DNA from: Bifidobacterium breve
GTDB taxonomy: Bacteria; Actinomycetota; Actinomycetes; Nanopelagicales; Nanopelagicaceae
Direction: 5' to 3'
NCBI GenBank assembly: GCA_945889195.1
Contig: CAMDBB010000004.1
Location: forward strand, 1-64,000
Length of the DNA stretch: 64,000 nucleotides
Positions 17,044-29,373 of this stretch are shown here, piece after piece. The translations under genes and the position numbers were made by a program. The notes below the pieces were generated by a model, which was given only the letters and a program-made list of their open reading frames with translations, was not told the DNA's origin and ran no database searches. The stretch's first letter is position 1. Every line of letters begins with the position of its first letter.

Positions 17044-19263
17044 TTACGAACGAGTAACTAGCCAGACTTGAGCGCAGTGTGGCGCAACTCTTACCTTTGC
17101 AGCAGGTAATTCAATGATTGGTTGGTGTGTATCTACAGGAGATGATGCATCAAAGATACGACGGAAACTTGTTCCCCACTTTTCATCAGGCAAGGTAAAT
17201 GTAGTCTCTTCCGTTGCAGAGTTAAGTAGCAACAAGAGACCTCGATCAGGCCCTGCTTCAATCTGCACAGTCAGGCTTCGCTTCTCACCATCTGTCCAAT
17301 GCGCTTCATTCATTTCGTGTCCACCCAAACTAAACCAGGCAATATCTTTTCGTTGCGTACCTAAATCAAGGCGACCAGTGAAAAACTCTGCAGCAACATC
17401 GGCGAGATAGGTTTTACGAATACGCGTTAGTTCAGCAACGCAGTCACGCATATCTTTCTGCAGATCTGAAAGTTCCCATGGATTTGCCCAACCGCCCATA
17501 AATGTTTCTGGGCTATCTGCAATATCTACTGTCATATCGCGCGGCATGGAGTAACCATTATTGGAACCTGCTTGAGTGCGGCAGAGCTCATCACCCATCG
17601 TGAGCATCGGAACTCCCGCAGATAAGAGCAGAGTGGCCATGATGGATTTCTTTAGTGAATGGCGGAGCGCATTTATTTGCGGGTCATCAGTAGGCCCTTC
17701 GATGCCCATATTCCAAGAACGATTTTCAGTTGAACCATCGCGATTATTTTCCAGGTTAGCTTCATTTCGTTTTTGCGAATACATCACCAAGTCGGTCAAG
17801 GTAAATCCATCGTGTGCGGTAACAAAGTTGATAGATGAAGTTGGGCCGCGATAGAAGAAGACATCGGAGGAGCCGCTAATGCCGTCGGCAATATCTGAAA
17901 CCCCTTCGCCATAGCCACGCGCTAAATCGCCTAACCAGAATTGGCGTACAGAGTCGCGGTAGCGGTCATTCCATTCGCGCCAAGGATGTGGAAAATCACC
18001 GAGTGAATAGCGAGATATATCCCAAGGCTCGGCAATCATTTTAAAGTTACGTAAGGTTGAATCAGCTTCAATGGCAGACATCAACGCCGAATCAAAGGCT
18101 GAATGAGTTGAGTAGAGCGCAGTTGTTAGGTCGAAGCGGAACCCATCTACGCCGATTACCTCAACCCACCAGCGTAGAGAATCGACTATATGGCGCACAC
18201 CGTGCGGGCTCGATGCGCGAATCGTATTTCCACAGCCAGTGACATCGATGTAGTTGCCTTGTCCATCGTGGCGATACCACGAGTTGTTATCGATTCCTTT
18301 ATAAGAAAAAGTTGGTCCGCCAACTCCACCTTCTGCAGTGTGGTTATAGACAACATCAAGAAAAACTTCAATACCGTTCTCGTGTAAACGATCAATAGCC
18401 CATTGCAACTCTGTCACAGGATCATCGGTTGCCGCATATTCTGAATGCGGCGCCGAAAAGGCAATGGCGTTATAGCCCCAATGGTTCTTTCTTCCGCGAT
18501 CCCAGATGGCTGGTTCAGTTGCATAGGAGTGAATCGGAAGAAGTTCAAGTGCGGTCACACCCAAGTGCTTCAAGTGCTCGATGGTGCTGGGATGTCCGAG
18601 CGCTTTATAGGTACCGCGCTCTTCGGCAGGTATCTGCATATTTTTTGCGGTAAGTCCCTGGACATGTGCTTCATAGATCACTTCTTGCGTCCACGAGTAG
18701 ATAGGGCGATGAATTTCGCGAGCGCGGTAATCGGTGACCACAGAGAATGGAACGAAGTCGGCGCTATCGCGGTTATCGCGAATGGTGTTATCGCCCGCGC
18801 CAGTTCCATCGATAGCAAGATGTCCGTAAATCTCAGGGACATAGGAAACGGAGCCAGCTAACTTGTGGGCGTAAGGATCGATTAATAATTTGGCTGCGTT
18901 AAAGCGCGATCCATATTCAGGCGCCCAAGTTCCGTAGACGCGATAGCCGTATCGCTGTCCGGCGCGCACACCTGCGAGGTAGCCATGCCAGATAGGTCCA
19001 TTGCGATGTGAAAGGGCGAAGCGGGTTTCGACTAACTTGCCATTGACTTCATTGAAGAGGCAGAGCTCAACGGCGGTTGCGGCTTGGGTCCAGAGAGCAA
19101 AATTGCATCCACCCTCGGTGAGAGTGGCGCCGAGGATGCGCGGGTCTGCTGGAAGCACTGGCTCATCATATAAACGAGTTCGGCAATACTGAGCAAAATA
19201 AGCGCTGGCAATAGGTCGAAACTTCGCTTGAGGAACCACGGAGTTCCATTTTTCAGCATCCAT
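17044..19263 (-). CDS. glgX: Glycogen debranching enzyme GlgX (GH13)
   Basis: Hydrolyses alpha-1,6 branches in glycogen limit dextrins. An N-terminal CBM48-like domain is followed by the GH13 barrel with DVVYNHTAEGG, nucleophile Asp378 (VDGFRFDLTT), acid/base Glu412 (MIAEPWDI) and transition-state stabiliser Asp485 (VTAHDGFTL); residue numbers count from the ATG at 19263. Recognisable homology begins only around residue 36 (VLPADPRILGATL), so the real start may be the GTG at 19158 rather than the ATG at 19263. Either way it overlaps the 3' end of the SGNH hydrolase gene in another frame (see that entry). 17 nt separate it from fabD. Confidence 0.93.
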   Translation of the reverse strand: MDAEKWNSVVPQAKFRPIASAYFAQYCRTRLYDEPVLPADPRILGATLTEGGCNFALWTQAATAVELCLFNEVNGKLVETRFALSHRNGPIWHGYLAGVRAGQRYGYRVYGTWAPEYGSRFNAAKLLIDPYAHKLAGSVSYVPEIYGHLAIDGTGAGDNTIRDNRDSADFVPFSVVTDYRAREIHRPIYSWTQEVIYEAHVQGLTAKNMQIPAEERGTYKALGHPSTIEHLKHLGVTALELLPIHSYATEPAIWDRGRKNHWGYNAIAFSAPHSEYAATDDPVTELQWAIDRLHENGIEVFLDVVYNHTAEGGVGGPTFSYKGIDNNSWYRHDGQGNYIDVTGCGNTIRASSPHGVRHIVDSLRWWVEVIGVDGFRFDLTTALYSTHSAFDSALMSAIEADSTLRNFKMIAEPWDISRYSLGDFPHPWREWNDRYRDSVRQFWLGDLARGYGEGVSDIADGISGSSDVFFYRGPTSSINFVTAHDGFTLTDLVMYSQKRNEANLENNRDGSTENRSWNMGIEGPTDDPQINALRHSLKKSIMATLLLSAGVPMLTMGDELCRTQAGSNNGYSMPRDMTVDIADSPETFMGGWANPWELSDLQKDMRDCVAELTRIRKTYLADVAAEFFTGRLDLGTQRKDIAWFSLGGHEMNEAHWTDGEKRSLTVQIEAGPDRGLLLLLNSATEETTFTLPDEKWGTSFRRIFDASSPVDTHQPIIELPAAKVRVAPHCAQVWLVTRS

Positions 19264-19913
19264 TTGATCGAATCACGTCGACTGCGATTATTGTGATGTG
19301 CGTACTTCATCGCGCCAACGTTATATCCACGTTTACGCAGAAGATGCCCAAAGTTATCTGCGATAAATTGATGGCCCAATCGACTCGGATGCATACGATC
19401 AACATGCCATTTATTTCGGTCGTAGATATCAGGCATGGAGCGCGTTTCAAGAAGGATGGCTCCATATCGATATGCAATCTTTCTCGTGGCTTGATTTACG
19501 GCATCAACGCGCCTGCGGCAAACCCGAGCAATGAGGCGGGGCATCGGAACAATCTTCGTTGGATCATGTAGCTCAAGTAGCATCACGGTGGCCCCGGTAA
19601 GAACTATCTCTTTGATGGTCTGGTTGAGATTATTCTCAAAGACTTCAGGTGAGAAGCCATTTCTGAGCAAATCATTTCCTCCGACAATGACTGCCACAAG
19701 TTCTGGCTCATGGATAAGAATCTTGGGCAGCTGATCATGGCGAACCTCGTGGGATTGAGCTCCGGGCCGTGCAACATTTATATAGACGAGTGGTTCAGCG
19801 AAAGCTTGAGCGAGGTGGTAGCCCCACCCGAAATACTGCTTTGCACTATTTGAATCACCAACTCCTGAAGCCGCGCTATCGCCAATGATTGCGAAGGTAA
19901 GCGGATTTTCCAC
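19032..19913 (-). CDS. SGNH/GDSL-type hydrolase, 3' end overlapping glgX
   Basis: About 293 residues from a GTG at 19913, placed 1 nt after the stop of the upstream glycosyltransferase gene. SGNH blocks are clear: FAIIGDSAASGVGD (Ser nucleophile), VAVIVGGNDLL and DRMHPSRLGHQFIADN (Asp...His). These are lipases or esterases, often acting on cell-wall acyl groups. The frame stays open through a hydrophobic segment, SFDLLPALILLSIAELVYMM, a family-like C-terminal tract, and ends at 19032, inside glgX. The overlap is therefore 127-232 nt depending on the glgX start. The last ~40 residues are low-complexity and look like read-through. The upstream frame to 20066 is rejected. Confidence 0.78.
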   Translation of the reverse strand: MENPLTFAIIGDSAASGVGDSNSAKQYFGWGYHLAQAFAEPLVYINVARPGAQSHEVRHDQLPKILIHEPELVAVIVGGNDLLRNGFSPEVFENNLNQTIKEIVLTGATVMLLELHDPTKIVPMPRLIARVCRRRVDAVNQATRKIAYRYGAILLETRSMPDIYDRNKWHVDRMHPSRLGHQFIADNFGHLLRKRGYNVGAMKYAHHNNRSRRDSIKWMLKNGTPWFLKRSFDLLPALILLSIAELVYMMSQCFQQTRASSAPLSPRVDAILLSGPKPQPPLSSASSMKSMAS

Positions 19914-19914
19914 C

Positions 19915-21051
19915 TTAAGCCGCCTTAATTGGCAGAGGTTGATGGAGCGAATTGAGTTCGAAAATTGTCTTTGACCAAGGAAAGTTCTCAGCTTGAGTGC
20001 GACAACGTTGCCGCATCTGAAGATCTTGGTTTGAGAGCGAGAGTAGCTTTTCAATGGAATCAGCAAAGGCTGCGCCGTTGTTATCGGCCGTCAGCCCCAC
20101 GCAATTTCCATCTTTAGTATTTAGGAATTCCCCAACGGCGCTGGTATTTGAAGCAACAACGGGAGTGCCGCTAGCTAGCGATTCAAGCGCTGCCAAGCAG
20201 AAAGTTTCAATGGGGCCGGGCGCAATTGAAATATCGGCAGATGCAATCATCTGCGCCAAAAGATTTTTGTTAGCTACATATCCCCAAAAGGTGACTGGGA
20301 TGTCTCTTGATGAGTCATAAAGTTTCTTATGAAGTGGCCCGCTTCCAATAAAGACAAGGCGCGCATTAACTCCGCGATTTAGCAGTTCGCGCAAGGCTTG
20401 CAGAGAACGTTCTGGTTTCTTCTCTGGCGATAGTCGTCCACAGTGAACGAGTAGAACTTCGCCACCCTTGAGCATCTTGGTGCGTAGCTCTTCGTTATAT
20501 CGATCAGGTGAGAAATTGGTTAGATCTACACCCAGTGGTATCTGCACTAGATTGCTAGCGCCAATCTCATTGAACTCGGATGAGGCAAAGTCGGTGGTGG
20601 TGACAACGTAATCAAATTTGGAGGCTAATTTGGTGTTATGCCATCTCACAAACTTGTTGAGTGAAAATCCTAGATAGCTCTTTACCAAGCCTTTCAGGGT
20701 TTCATGGCTAAAGACAATCGCTGGAATCTTGCGATGTGATGCCCATCGACCGAGACACGAAAGGGTGAAGCGATCTGAAACTTCCAAACGATCGGGCTTG
20801 AGCGCTTGCAGGATTGACTTCACCTGTCTCGTTGAACGAATAACTCGATATCCACCGCTAAATGGAATCACCCACGATGGGAGAGTGATGCAACCACCAT
20901 ATTCATTGGATTCACGAGCAAACTTCTTGCCAGGGATGAGATAGATAAATTCATGGCCTTCGCTGCGATAGCCAAGACCTAAGTTGTGCAGCGTAGTTTT
21001 GATTCCACCAGATTTAGGCCCGTAGAAGTTGGCTACATGGATAATCTTCAT
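19915..21051 (-). CDS. GT4-family glycosyltransferase
   Basis: A 378-residue GT-B retaining glycosyltransferase. The N-terminal domain opens MKIIHVANFYGPKSGGIKTT; the C-terminal nucleotide-sugar domain has LVHCGRLSPEKKPERSL and the ExxxE-type SIAPGPIETFCLAALESLAS motif. It overlaps the upstream MgtA-like gene by 4 nt, forming a coupled pair. In actinobacteria such pairs build mannosylated or glycosylated envelope lipids; the acceptor here is unknown. No membrane segment is visible, so it should act at the inner face of the membrane. Confidence 0.85.
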   Translation of the reverse strand: MKIIHVANFYGPKSGGIKTTLHNLGLGYRSEGHEFIYLIPGKKFARESNEYGGCITLPSWVIPFSGGYRVIRSTRQVKSILQALKPDRLEVSDRFTLSCLGRWASHRKIPAIVFSHETLKGLVKSYLGFSLNKFVRWHNTKLASKFDYVVTTTDFASSEFNEIGASNLVQIPLGVDLTNFSPDRYNEELRTKMLKGGEVLLVHCGRLSPEKKPERSLQALRELLNRGVNARLVFIGSGPLHKKLYDSSRDIPVTFWGYVANKNLLAQMIASADISIAPGPIETFCLAALESLASGTPVVASNTSAVGEFLNTKDGNCVGLTADNNGAAFADSIEKLLSLSNQDLQMRQRCRTQAENFPWSKTIFELNSLHQPLPIKAA

Positions 21052-22172
21052 GCCACCAGCCCTCGCTCTTTGGAAAGTTGGTCAATTGCATCTTGGTAAT
21101 GAGATATCAGCTGAGAATTGATGTAATCCCAGGTGCGATGTTCTACCGATTTACGTGCAGCTAGCTGCATTAAATCGAAGGAGCTGTGGTTGCGCAGAGT
21201 TGCAACAGCTTCTAAAAGTTGATGTGCATCAGCGGTGTCAATCAGCAGCCCAGTGATGCCATGCTCAATGAGATCAACGGGACCGCCAGTATCAGGCCCA
21301 ATTACAGGAACCCCACTTGCGAGCGCCTCTTGAATTCCTTGGCAGAAAGTCTCATGTTTTCCGGTATGAACGAAGATGTCGAAAGATGCGACGTACCGCG
21401 CCAGTTCAGTTCCAGATTGGTAGCCGACAAAACGTGCGCCGGGAAGTTCCCTCTTGATTCTAGGAGCTGCAGGTCCATCACCGACAATGACTAGTTGAAT
21501 ATCTTTTTGCTGATCAAGAATCTTTAAGTCATCGATTCGTTTTTCATTGGCGATGCGTCCCACATATCCAACAATCAGCTTCTCTTTGCTTCCAGCAATA
21601 TTTGAGCGGAGAGATTCATCTCGCCTTGCAGGGGTGAAATTGACGAGATCGACTCCGCGCTTCCAGAGACGAACGTTCTTCACGCCACTTTGTTCTAAAT
21701 CTCGGCAAGCCCATTTAGATGGCGCCAAGGTAATGTCTGAGGCTTGATGAATACGAGAGACCCATTTCTTCAGAGTGTTATGCGCGATTGTTAGCCCGTA
21801 GTGGCGAGCGAAACCGGCGATATCGGTCTGATAGACGGAGACAGTTGGTATCCCTGCTTTGCGAGCGATACGCGCAACGTAATGTCCGAGAAAGATCGGC
21901 GATGCTAAATGGATAACATCAGGTGCAAATCCTTCTAAGAGTGGTTCTAGATATTTCTTAGGAACTGCCATTGGGATGAGTTTCTTCATCGAAATACTTG
22001 GGACATGTTTGATTTTGTAGCCAAGGTATTCCGAAGGAGCGCCTTCGCTTTCGGGCGCAATGATCAAGACATCATGCCCCTGCGCTTTACAGAATTCGAG
22101 CAGGCGCAGGACAGAGTTGGTTACTCCATTTACCTGAGGCAGGAAGGCCTCGGTGACAACTGCGATTCTCAT
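21048..22172 (-). CDS. GT4-family glycosyltransferase, MgtA/PimB-like
   Basis: About 374 residues. The N-terminus MRIAVVTEAFLPQVNGVTNS matches actinobacterial GDP-mannose-dependent alpha-mannosyltransferases (MgtA type), which mannosylate glycolipids of the envelope. The sugar-nucleotide site is VGYVGRIANEKRIDDL and FVHTGKHETFCQGIQEAL. The start at 22172 is preferred over the frame opening at 22196 because homology begins there and a CAATCT box lies six bases before it. First gene of a run continuing with a second GT4, an SGNH hydrolase and glgX. Donor and acceptor are inferred only by resemblance. Confidence 0.86.
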   Translation of the reverse strand: MRIAVVTEAFLPQVNGVTNSVLRLLEFCKAQGHDVLIIAPESEGAPSEYLGYKIKHVPSISMKKLIPMAVPKKYLEPLLEGFAPDVIHLASPIFLGHYVARIARKAGIPTVSVYQTDIAGFARHYGLTIAHNTLKKWVSRIHQASDITLAPSKWACRDLEQSGVKNVRLWKRGVDLVNFTPARRDESLRSNIAGSKEKLIVGYVGRIANEKRIDDLKILDQQKDIQLVIVGDGPAAPRIKRELPGARFVGYQSGTELARYVASFDIFVHTGKHETFCQGIQEALASGVPVIGPDTGGPVDLIEHGITGLLIDTADAHQLLEAVATLRNHSSFDLMQLAARKSVEHRTWDYINSQLISHYQDAIDQLSKERGLVA

Positions 22173-22184
22173 ACCCGTAGATTG
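22173..22184 (-). promoter_or_regulatory. Probable leaderless promoter of the MgtA-like gene
   Basis: On the reverse strand CAATCT, ACGGGT, then ATG at 22172. The box departs from TANNNT in its first base but has the usual spacing. Confidence 0.4.
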
Positions 22185-22287
22185 GGTGGAGCCCACAACC
22201 GGGTAGGCAAGGCAAGGTGAAGTGTCACTGAATAGAAGGTGAAGTATTAGTTGAGAGTTTCGCGTTGTGAAAGCACCTACCCGTCAG

Positions 22288-22300
22288 TAACATAAGGGCC
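22288..22300 (+). promoter_or_regulatory. Leaderless promoter of etfB
   Basis: TAACAT, seven bases (AAGGGCC), then ATG at 22301. Confidence 0.55.
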
Positions 22301-23083
22301 ATGAAGATTGCTGTCTGCGTAAAGCAAGTTCCTGATTCATGGGCTGAGAAGAAGATGGTCGGTGGCGTTCTCGATCGCGAAAACGTTGATGCCGTTCTCA
22401 ATGACCTCGATGAATATGCCGTTGAAGAAGCTCTGCGTATTGCAGAAGCGCACGGCGGTAATGAAGAAGGTGGCCCACATACAGTCACAGTGATTTCGAT
22501 GGGACCGGAGCGCGCAACCGAAGCAGTTCGCAAAGCGCTCTCTATGGGTGCAAATGGCGCCATCTTGGTTTCTGATGCAGCGCTCGCAGGATCAGATGCG
22601 CTCGCCACATCTGCAGTTCTCGCCAAAGTAATTAGCGATGGCGGATATGACATTGTTATCTGCGGAACTGAATCAACAGATGCTCGTATGAGCGTTGTTC
22701 CAGCGATGCTCAGCGCTCGCCTTGGTTGGGCGCAGCTCACCTTCGCTTCAAAAGTTGTGGTCGATCCTGCCGGCAAGGTTTCAATTACTCGCGTGACTGA
22801 AGCTGGCGTCGATGAAATTTCGGCAGCGTTTCCAGTTGTTGTCAGCGTTGTCGAAAAGATTAATGAACCGCGCTACCCATCCTTTAAGGGAATCATGGCA
22901 GCGAAGAAGAAGACTATTGAGCAGAAAGATTTAGCAGCAGTCGGCGTTGCAGCCCAAAGTGCTTGGTCACAAGTTAAAGATGCAACCCCACGTCCACCAA
23001 GAGAAGCTGGCCTTAAGGTCAACGATGAAGGTAGCGGCGGCGAAGCGTTAGCCACATTCCTAGCAGAGAAGAAGTTGATATGA
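22301..23083 (+). CDS. etfB: Electron transfer flavoprotein, beta subunit
   Basis: 260 residues of the FixA/EtfB family. With EtfA it takes electrons from acyl-CoA and other flavin dehydrogenases and passes them to the quinone pool. Family features: MKIAVCVKQVPDS at the N-terminus, LNDLDEYAVEEALRI, and the AMP-site region DIVICGTESTDARMSVVPAM. Its stop overlaps the etfA start (ATGA), giving coupled translation of the heterodimer. No dehydrogenase gene is adjacent. Confidence 0.95.
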   Translation: MKIAVCVKQVPDSWAEKKMVGGVLDRENVDAVLNDLDEYAVEEALRIAEAHGGNEEGGPHTVTVISMGPERATEAVRKALSMGANGAILVSDAALAGSDALATSAVLAKVISDGGYDIVICGTESTDARMSVVPAMLSARLGWAQLTFASKVVVDPAGKVSITRVTEAGVDEISAAFPVVVSVVEKINEPRYPSFKGIMAAKKKTIEQKDLAAVGVAAQSAWSQVKDATPRPPREAGLKVNDEGSGGEALATFLAEKKLI

Positions 23084-24033
23084 GCACAGTATTAATCCTT
23101 GCTGATTTCTCAGGCGATCACGCAACTAAGACAACTGCAGAGTTAGCTACTGCAGCAGCTCGTATCGGTTCAGTATCAGCAGTTGTTCTTGCACCTGCCG
23201 GTAAAGGTGCAGCCCTAGCTGCAACTGTTAACCAAGGTCCAATTAGCAACGTGATTGTCATTGAATCAAACGACTTTGCATCTCACGGAGTAGCAGCAGT
23301 AGCTGATGCTTTAGCTGGCGTTGTGAAAGATAAGTCGCCAGCAGCTCTTCTGATTGCTTCCCACGCCTTCGGCAAAGAGGTAGCAGCGCGTGTTGCAGTG
23401 CTCACCGAATCAGGAATCATTACTGATGCAGTTGATGTTGCAGCTGATGCAACTGCAACGCAACTTGTCTTTGGTGGCTCAACCACTGTTCATTCGCAGG
23501 TTTCACAAGGCACACCCATCATTACGGTGCGCCCAAATAGCATCGATGCAGATGTGAGCGCTGCCAGCCCAGCGATTGAAAATGCAACAGCTGCAATTAG
23601 CGATATTGCTAAGAAGGCAACGATTGCTTCATCACAGCCACCAGTAAAGGGTGGACGTCCAGAGTTAACAGAGGCAAACATCGTTGTTTCAGGTGGCCGT
23701 GGTACTGATGGAAACTTCAGCGCAGTCGAAGCATTTGCAGACCTACTTGGCGCAGCAGTTGGCGCATCACGAGCTGCAACGGATGCAGGTTGGTATCCAC
23801 ATTCACATCAAGTGGGACAGACCGGTAAGACCGTCAGCCCACAGCTCTATGTTGCCTGCGGAATCTCTGGCGCAATCCAACACCGCGCAGGTATGCAGAC
23901 TTCAAAGACAATCGTCGTGGTCAATAAAGATCCAGAAGCGCCGCTCTTTGATATTGCAGATTTCGGCGTGATCGGCGACCTCTTTAACGTGCTGCCGCAG
24001 GCGACCGCTGCAGTTGCAGCCAAAAAAGGCTAA
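23080..24033 (+). CDS. etfA: Electron transfer flavoprotein, alpha subunit
   Basis: 317 residues. The C-terminal FAD-binding domain carries the family blocks [33 protein letters not shown] (about 253-272) and [17 protein letters not shown]. The N-terminal domain is more divergent, as is normal. It is translationally coupled to etfB and followed after 27 nt by the cysteine desulfurase gene, which has its own promoter. Confidence 0.95.
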   Translation: MSTVLILADFSGDHATKTTAELATAAARIGSVSAVVLAPAGKGAALAATVNQGPISNVIVIESNDFASHGVAAVADALAGVVKDKSPAALLIASHAFGKEVAARVAVLTESGIITDAVDVAADATATQLVFGGSTTVHSQVSQGTPIITVRPNSIDADVSAASPAIENATAAISDIAKKATIASSQPPVKGGRPELTEANIVVSGGRGTDGNFSAVEAFADLLGAAVGASRAATDAGWYPHSHQVGQTGKTVSPQLYVACGISGAIQHRAGMQTSKTIVVVNKDPEAPLFDIADFGVIGDLFNVLPQATAAVAAKKG

Positions 24034-24048
24034 TACCGAAGCACGAAC

Positions 24049-24060
24049 TAGACTGCTCCT
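24049..24060 (+). promoter_or_regulatory. Leaderless promoter of the cysteine desulfurase operon
   Basis: TAGACT, six bases (GCTCCT), then ATG at 24061. The following mnmA and ligA genes overlap head to tail, so this box may serve all three. Confidence 0.65.
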
Positions 24061-25199
24061 ATGAGCGTCTATCTCGACCATGCGGCAACCACGCCGATGT
24101 TCGATGTTGCCATCGAGGCGATGAACGCATCTCTGCGCAAACTTGGAAATCCATCTTCACTTCATACTGAAGGTCGTTCTACTCGTAAAGATGTCGAAGA
24201 TGCGCGCGAGAAGTTGGCAAAGGCGATTGACTGCTTGCCGAGTGAAGTAATTTTCACAGGCTCTGGTACTGAAGCAAATAACGCTGCAATCAAAGGTTTG
24301 TACTGGCACTCAGGCAAGAAGGTCGTTGTTGTATCCAGTATTGAGCATCACGCAGTTCTTGATCCGGCGCACTGGCTGGTCGAGCACGAAGGCGCTGAAC
24401 TTATTGAACTTCCTGTCAGCAGCGCAGGCGTTACTGATTTAGATTTTCTGCAAAAACTTGTGGCAGAGCGCGGAACAGAGATTGCACTGATCTCTGTCAT
24501 GCATAGCAATAACGAGACTGGGGTTATTCAACCGGTCGGTGAAATTGTGAAGATTGCTGGCGATATTCCAGTTCACTGTGATGCGGTGCAGAGTTTCTCT
24601 AAGGTCCCACTTTCCTATAAAGCACTTGGCCTCTTTGCGATGACCATCAGTGCACATAAAGTCGGTGGTCCCCTTGGAATTGGTGCGCTCATTTTGCGAC
24701 GCGCAGTTGAAATTCCACCGCTGCTCCATGGCGGGGGACAAGAGCGCGATATCCGCAGTGGAACGCTCAATGCTCCATCTATCGTCGCCTTTGCTGCAGC
24801 CGTTGAGGCTCATCTTTATGATTCTAAAAAAGTCGCACAATTACGTGATGCATTTGAAGCAGGCGTAATGAAGTCTCGCCCTGATGCTGTCATTAATGGA
24901 AGAACATCACCGCGACTTCCAGGAATTTCAAATATCACCTTTCCTGGCACACAGAGTGATTCGCTTCTATTGTTGATGGATTCTGAGAAAGTCTCTTGTT
25001 CAACAGGAGCTGCCTGCACCGCGGGAGTTCATCGCCCTAGCCACGTATTGATGGCGATGGGGCTGAGCGATGTTGTTGCGCAATCATCTCTTCGCTTCTC
25101 ATTTGGATCGACATCAACGCAGGCCGATGTTGATTACACGCTCTCAGTGCTGCCACGTGTTATTGAGCGCGGCCTTGCCGCACATGCTGTGGGTCGCTC

Positions 25200-25203
<4 letters not shown>
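24061..25203 (+). CDS. Cysteine desulfurase (NifS/IscS type)
   Basis: A PLP enzyme that strips sulfur from cysteine for tRNA thiolation and iron-sulfur assembly. PLP lysine is Lys200 in TISAHKVGGPLG; the persulfide cysteine is Cys319 in CSTGAACTAG; MHSNNETGVIQPV is the family block at 148-160. 380 residues. Its stop overlaps the start of mnmA by 4 nt, so its main job here is probably to feed sulfur to MnmA for 2-thiouridine synthesis in tRNA. Confidence 0.94.
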
Positions 25204-28303
<3,100 letters not shown>

Positions 28304-28315
28304 TAATCTAACGCC
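28304..28315 (+). promoter_or_regulatory. Leaderless promoter of the 39-residue membrane protein gene
   Basis: TAATCT, six bases (AACGCC), then ATG at 28316. It begins 1 nt after the ligA stop and may drive the small gene, nadD, rsfS and the phosphatase. Confidence 0.6.
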
Positions 28316-28435
28316 ATGATTAATAAGGCATCTGAAGTAGTTCGTGAACTTCCTATCTCTCCTGAAGCATTTGGATTAATCGCCTTTGGAGTCTTTGCCT
28401 TTCTTCTCTACATCACACTTCGTTTAGACAAGTAA
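28316..28435 (+). CDS. Small single-pass membrane protein, 39 residues
   Basis: A short frame beginning MINKASEVVRELPISPEAFG, then one clear membrane helix (FGLIAFGVFAFLLYITLRL) and a charged LDK tail. It has a leaderless promoter directly before the ATG and lies between ligA and nadD. A similarly small membrane protein is, as I recall, common just upstream of nadD in other actinobacteria, which supports a real gene. Function is unknown. Nothing in the sequence links it to NAD synthesis beyond position. Confidence 0.7.
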   Translation: MINKASEVVRELPISPEAFGLIAFGVFAFLLYITLRLDK

Positions 28436-28457
28436 GCAAAAGTAGAGCCGCGCAATA

Positions 28458-29006
28458 GTGAAAGTTGGTCTATACGGCGGGACCTTTGATCCCATCCATG
28501 ATGGCCATCTTCATGTGATTACTACTCTAATCTCTCAAAATCTCGTCGATACTCTCTTGGTCCTTCCTGCCGGCAATCCACGTCTGCGCGATGGGGCGCC
28601 ACAGGCAACAGGTGCGCAACGCAGACAGATGTGCCAACTGGCAGTGAACTCACTTCCTGATGAGATCAAGAAGCGCGTTGAAGTAAATCCCATTGAAATT
28701 CTGCGTGAAGGACCTAGCTACACTATCGATACAGTAGAAGCTGTAGCGCAGACATATCCTGGTGCACAAATAGTTCTGATTGTCGGCACCGATGCCTACG
28801 AAAAGATTGATCAATGGCATCGCGCTGATGAGTTGAAACAGATGGTTGAATTTCTGGTTATTGATCGTCCAGATTTTCCAGGTCAGGCAAACCTGCAGAT
28901 TGACGCTCTCAAGGTGTCAGCTACTGAGATTCGTGAAGGTAAATCAAGTGCAGTACCGGCGGCAGTTGCAGCCTTTATCAAGGAGAATAACCTCTATGCC
29001 AGCTAG
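28458..29006 (+). CDS. nadD: Nicotinate-nucleotide adenylyltransferase
   Basis: Joins nicotinate mononucleotide and ATP into deamido-NAD. The nucleotidyltransferase loop GGTFDPIHDGHLHV is at residues 7-20 with the HxxH-type signature, and the C-terminal SATEIREGKSS matches the family ISST-type motif. 182 residues, GTG start. Its 3' end overlaps rsfS by 11 nt. nadD-rsfS-phosphatase is the same order as in mycobacteria (Rv2421c-Rv2420c-Rv2419c). Confidence 0.95.
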   Translation: MKVGLYGGTFDPIHDGHLHVITTLISQNLVDTLLVLPAGNPRLRDGAPQATGAQRRQMCQLAVNSLPDEIKKRVEVNPIEILREGPSYTIDTVEAVAQTYPGAQIVLIVGTDAYEKIDQWHRADELKQMVEFLVIDRPDFPGQANLQIDALKVSATEIREGKSSAVPAAVAAFIKENNLYAS

Positions 29007-29373
29007 CCAACCATGCGTTGAAAGAACTCAGATTGCAGCCCGCGCTGCCGCTGAAAAATTCGGTACCGAACTAGTCGCCCTTGATCTATCGGATCAGACC
29101 GTACTCAGTGAAGTCTTCCTCATTATTACTGCGACCAACGCGAAGATGATTGACTCGATAGCTGACAATGTGGAAGAACAACTTCGCTTAGCCGGAGATA
29201 AGCCGCTGCGCCGTGAAGGCACAGATGAGTGGGTTCTTCTGGATTACTCAGATTTAGTTGTTCATATCCAATCGAGCGAGCTACGTCGTTATTACATGTT
29301 AGATCGACTCTGGAATGACTGCCCAAAGATTGAACTCGATATCGTTGCTGAAGAGGCTGCAACGCGTGGCTAA
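28996..29373 (+). CDS. rsfS: Ribosomal silencing factor
   Basis: A 125-residue RsfS/Iojap protein that binds L14 on the large ribosomal subunit and blocks subunit joining when nutrients are scarce. Family blocks: LVALDLSDQTVLSEVFLI, DEWVLLDYSDLVVHI and YYMLDRLWNDCP. The start is the ATG at 28996 (MPASQPCVER), overlapping the nadD end; the longer frame from 28846 is only read-through of nadD in another frame. It overlaps the following phosphatase gene by 8 nt. Confidence 0.93.
   Translation: MPASQPCVERTQIAARAAAEKFGTELVALDLSDQTVLSEVFLIITATNAKMIDSIADNVEEQLRLAGDKPLRREGTDEWVLLDYSDLVVHIQSSELRRYYMLDRLWNDCPKIELDIVAEEAATRG

Noticed and set aside
19914-20066. Upstream extension of the SGNH hydrolase frame
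   Set aside because: It lies inside the GT4 gene with no family homology; the GTG at 19913, next to the GT4 stop, fits better.
24018-24036. AGCC-A6-GGCT at the etfA end as a terminator
   Set aside because: Only a 4-bp stem with no T run, lying within the last codons.
28846-28995. Longer reading frame upstream of rsfS
   Set aside because: It lies wholly inside nadD in another frame and lacks RsfS homology; ATG 28996 begins the conserved protein.
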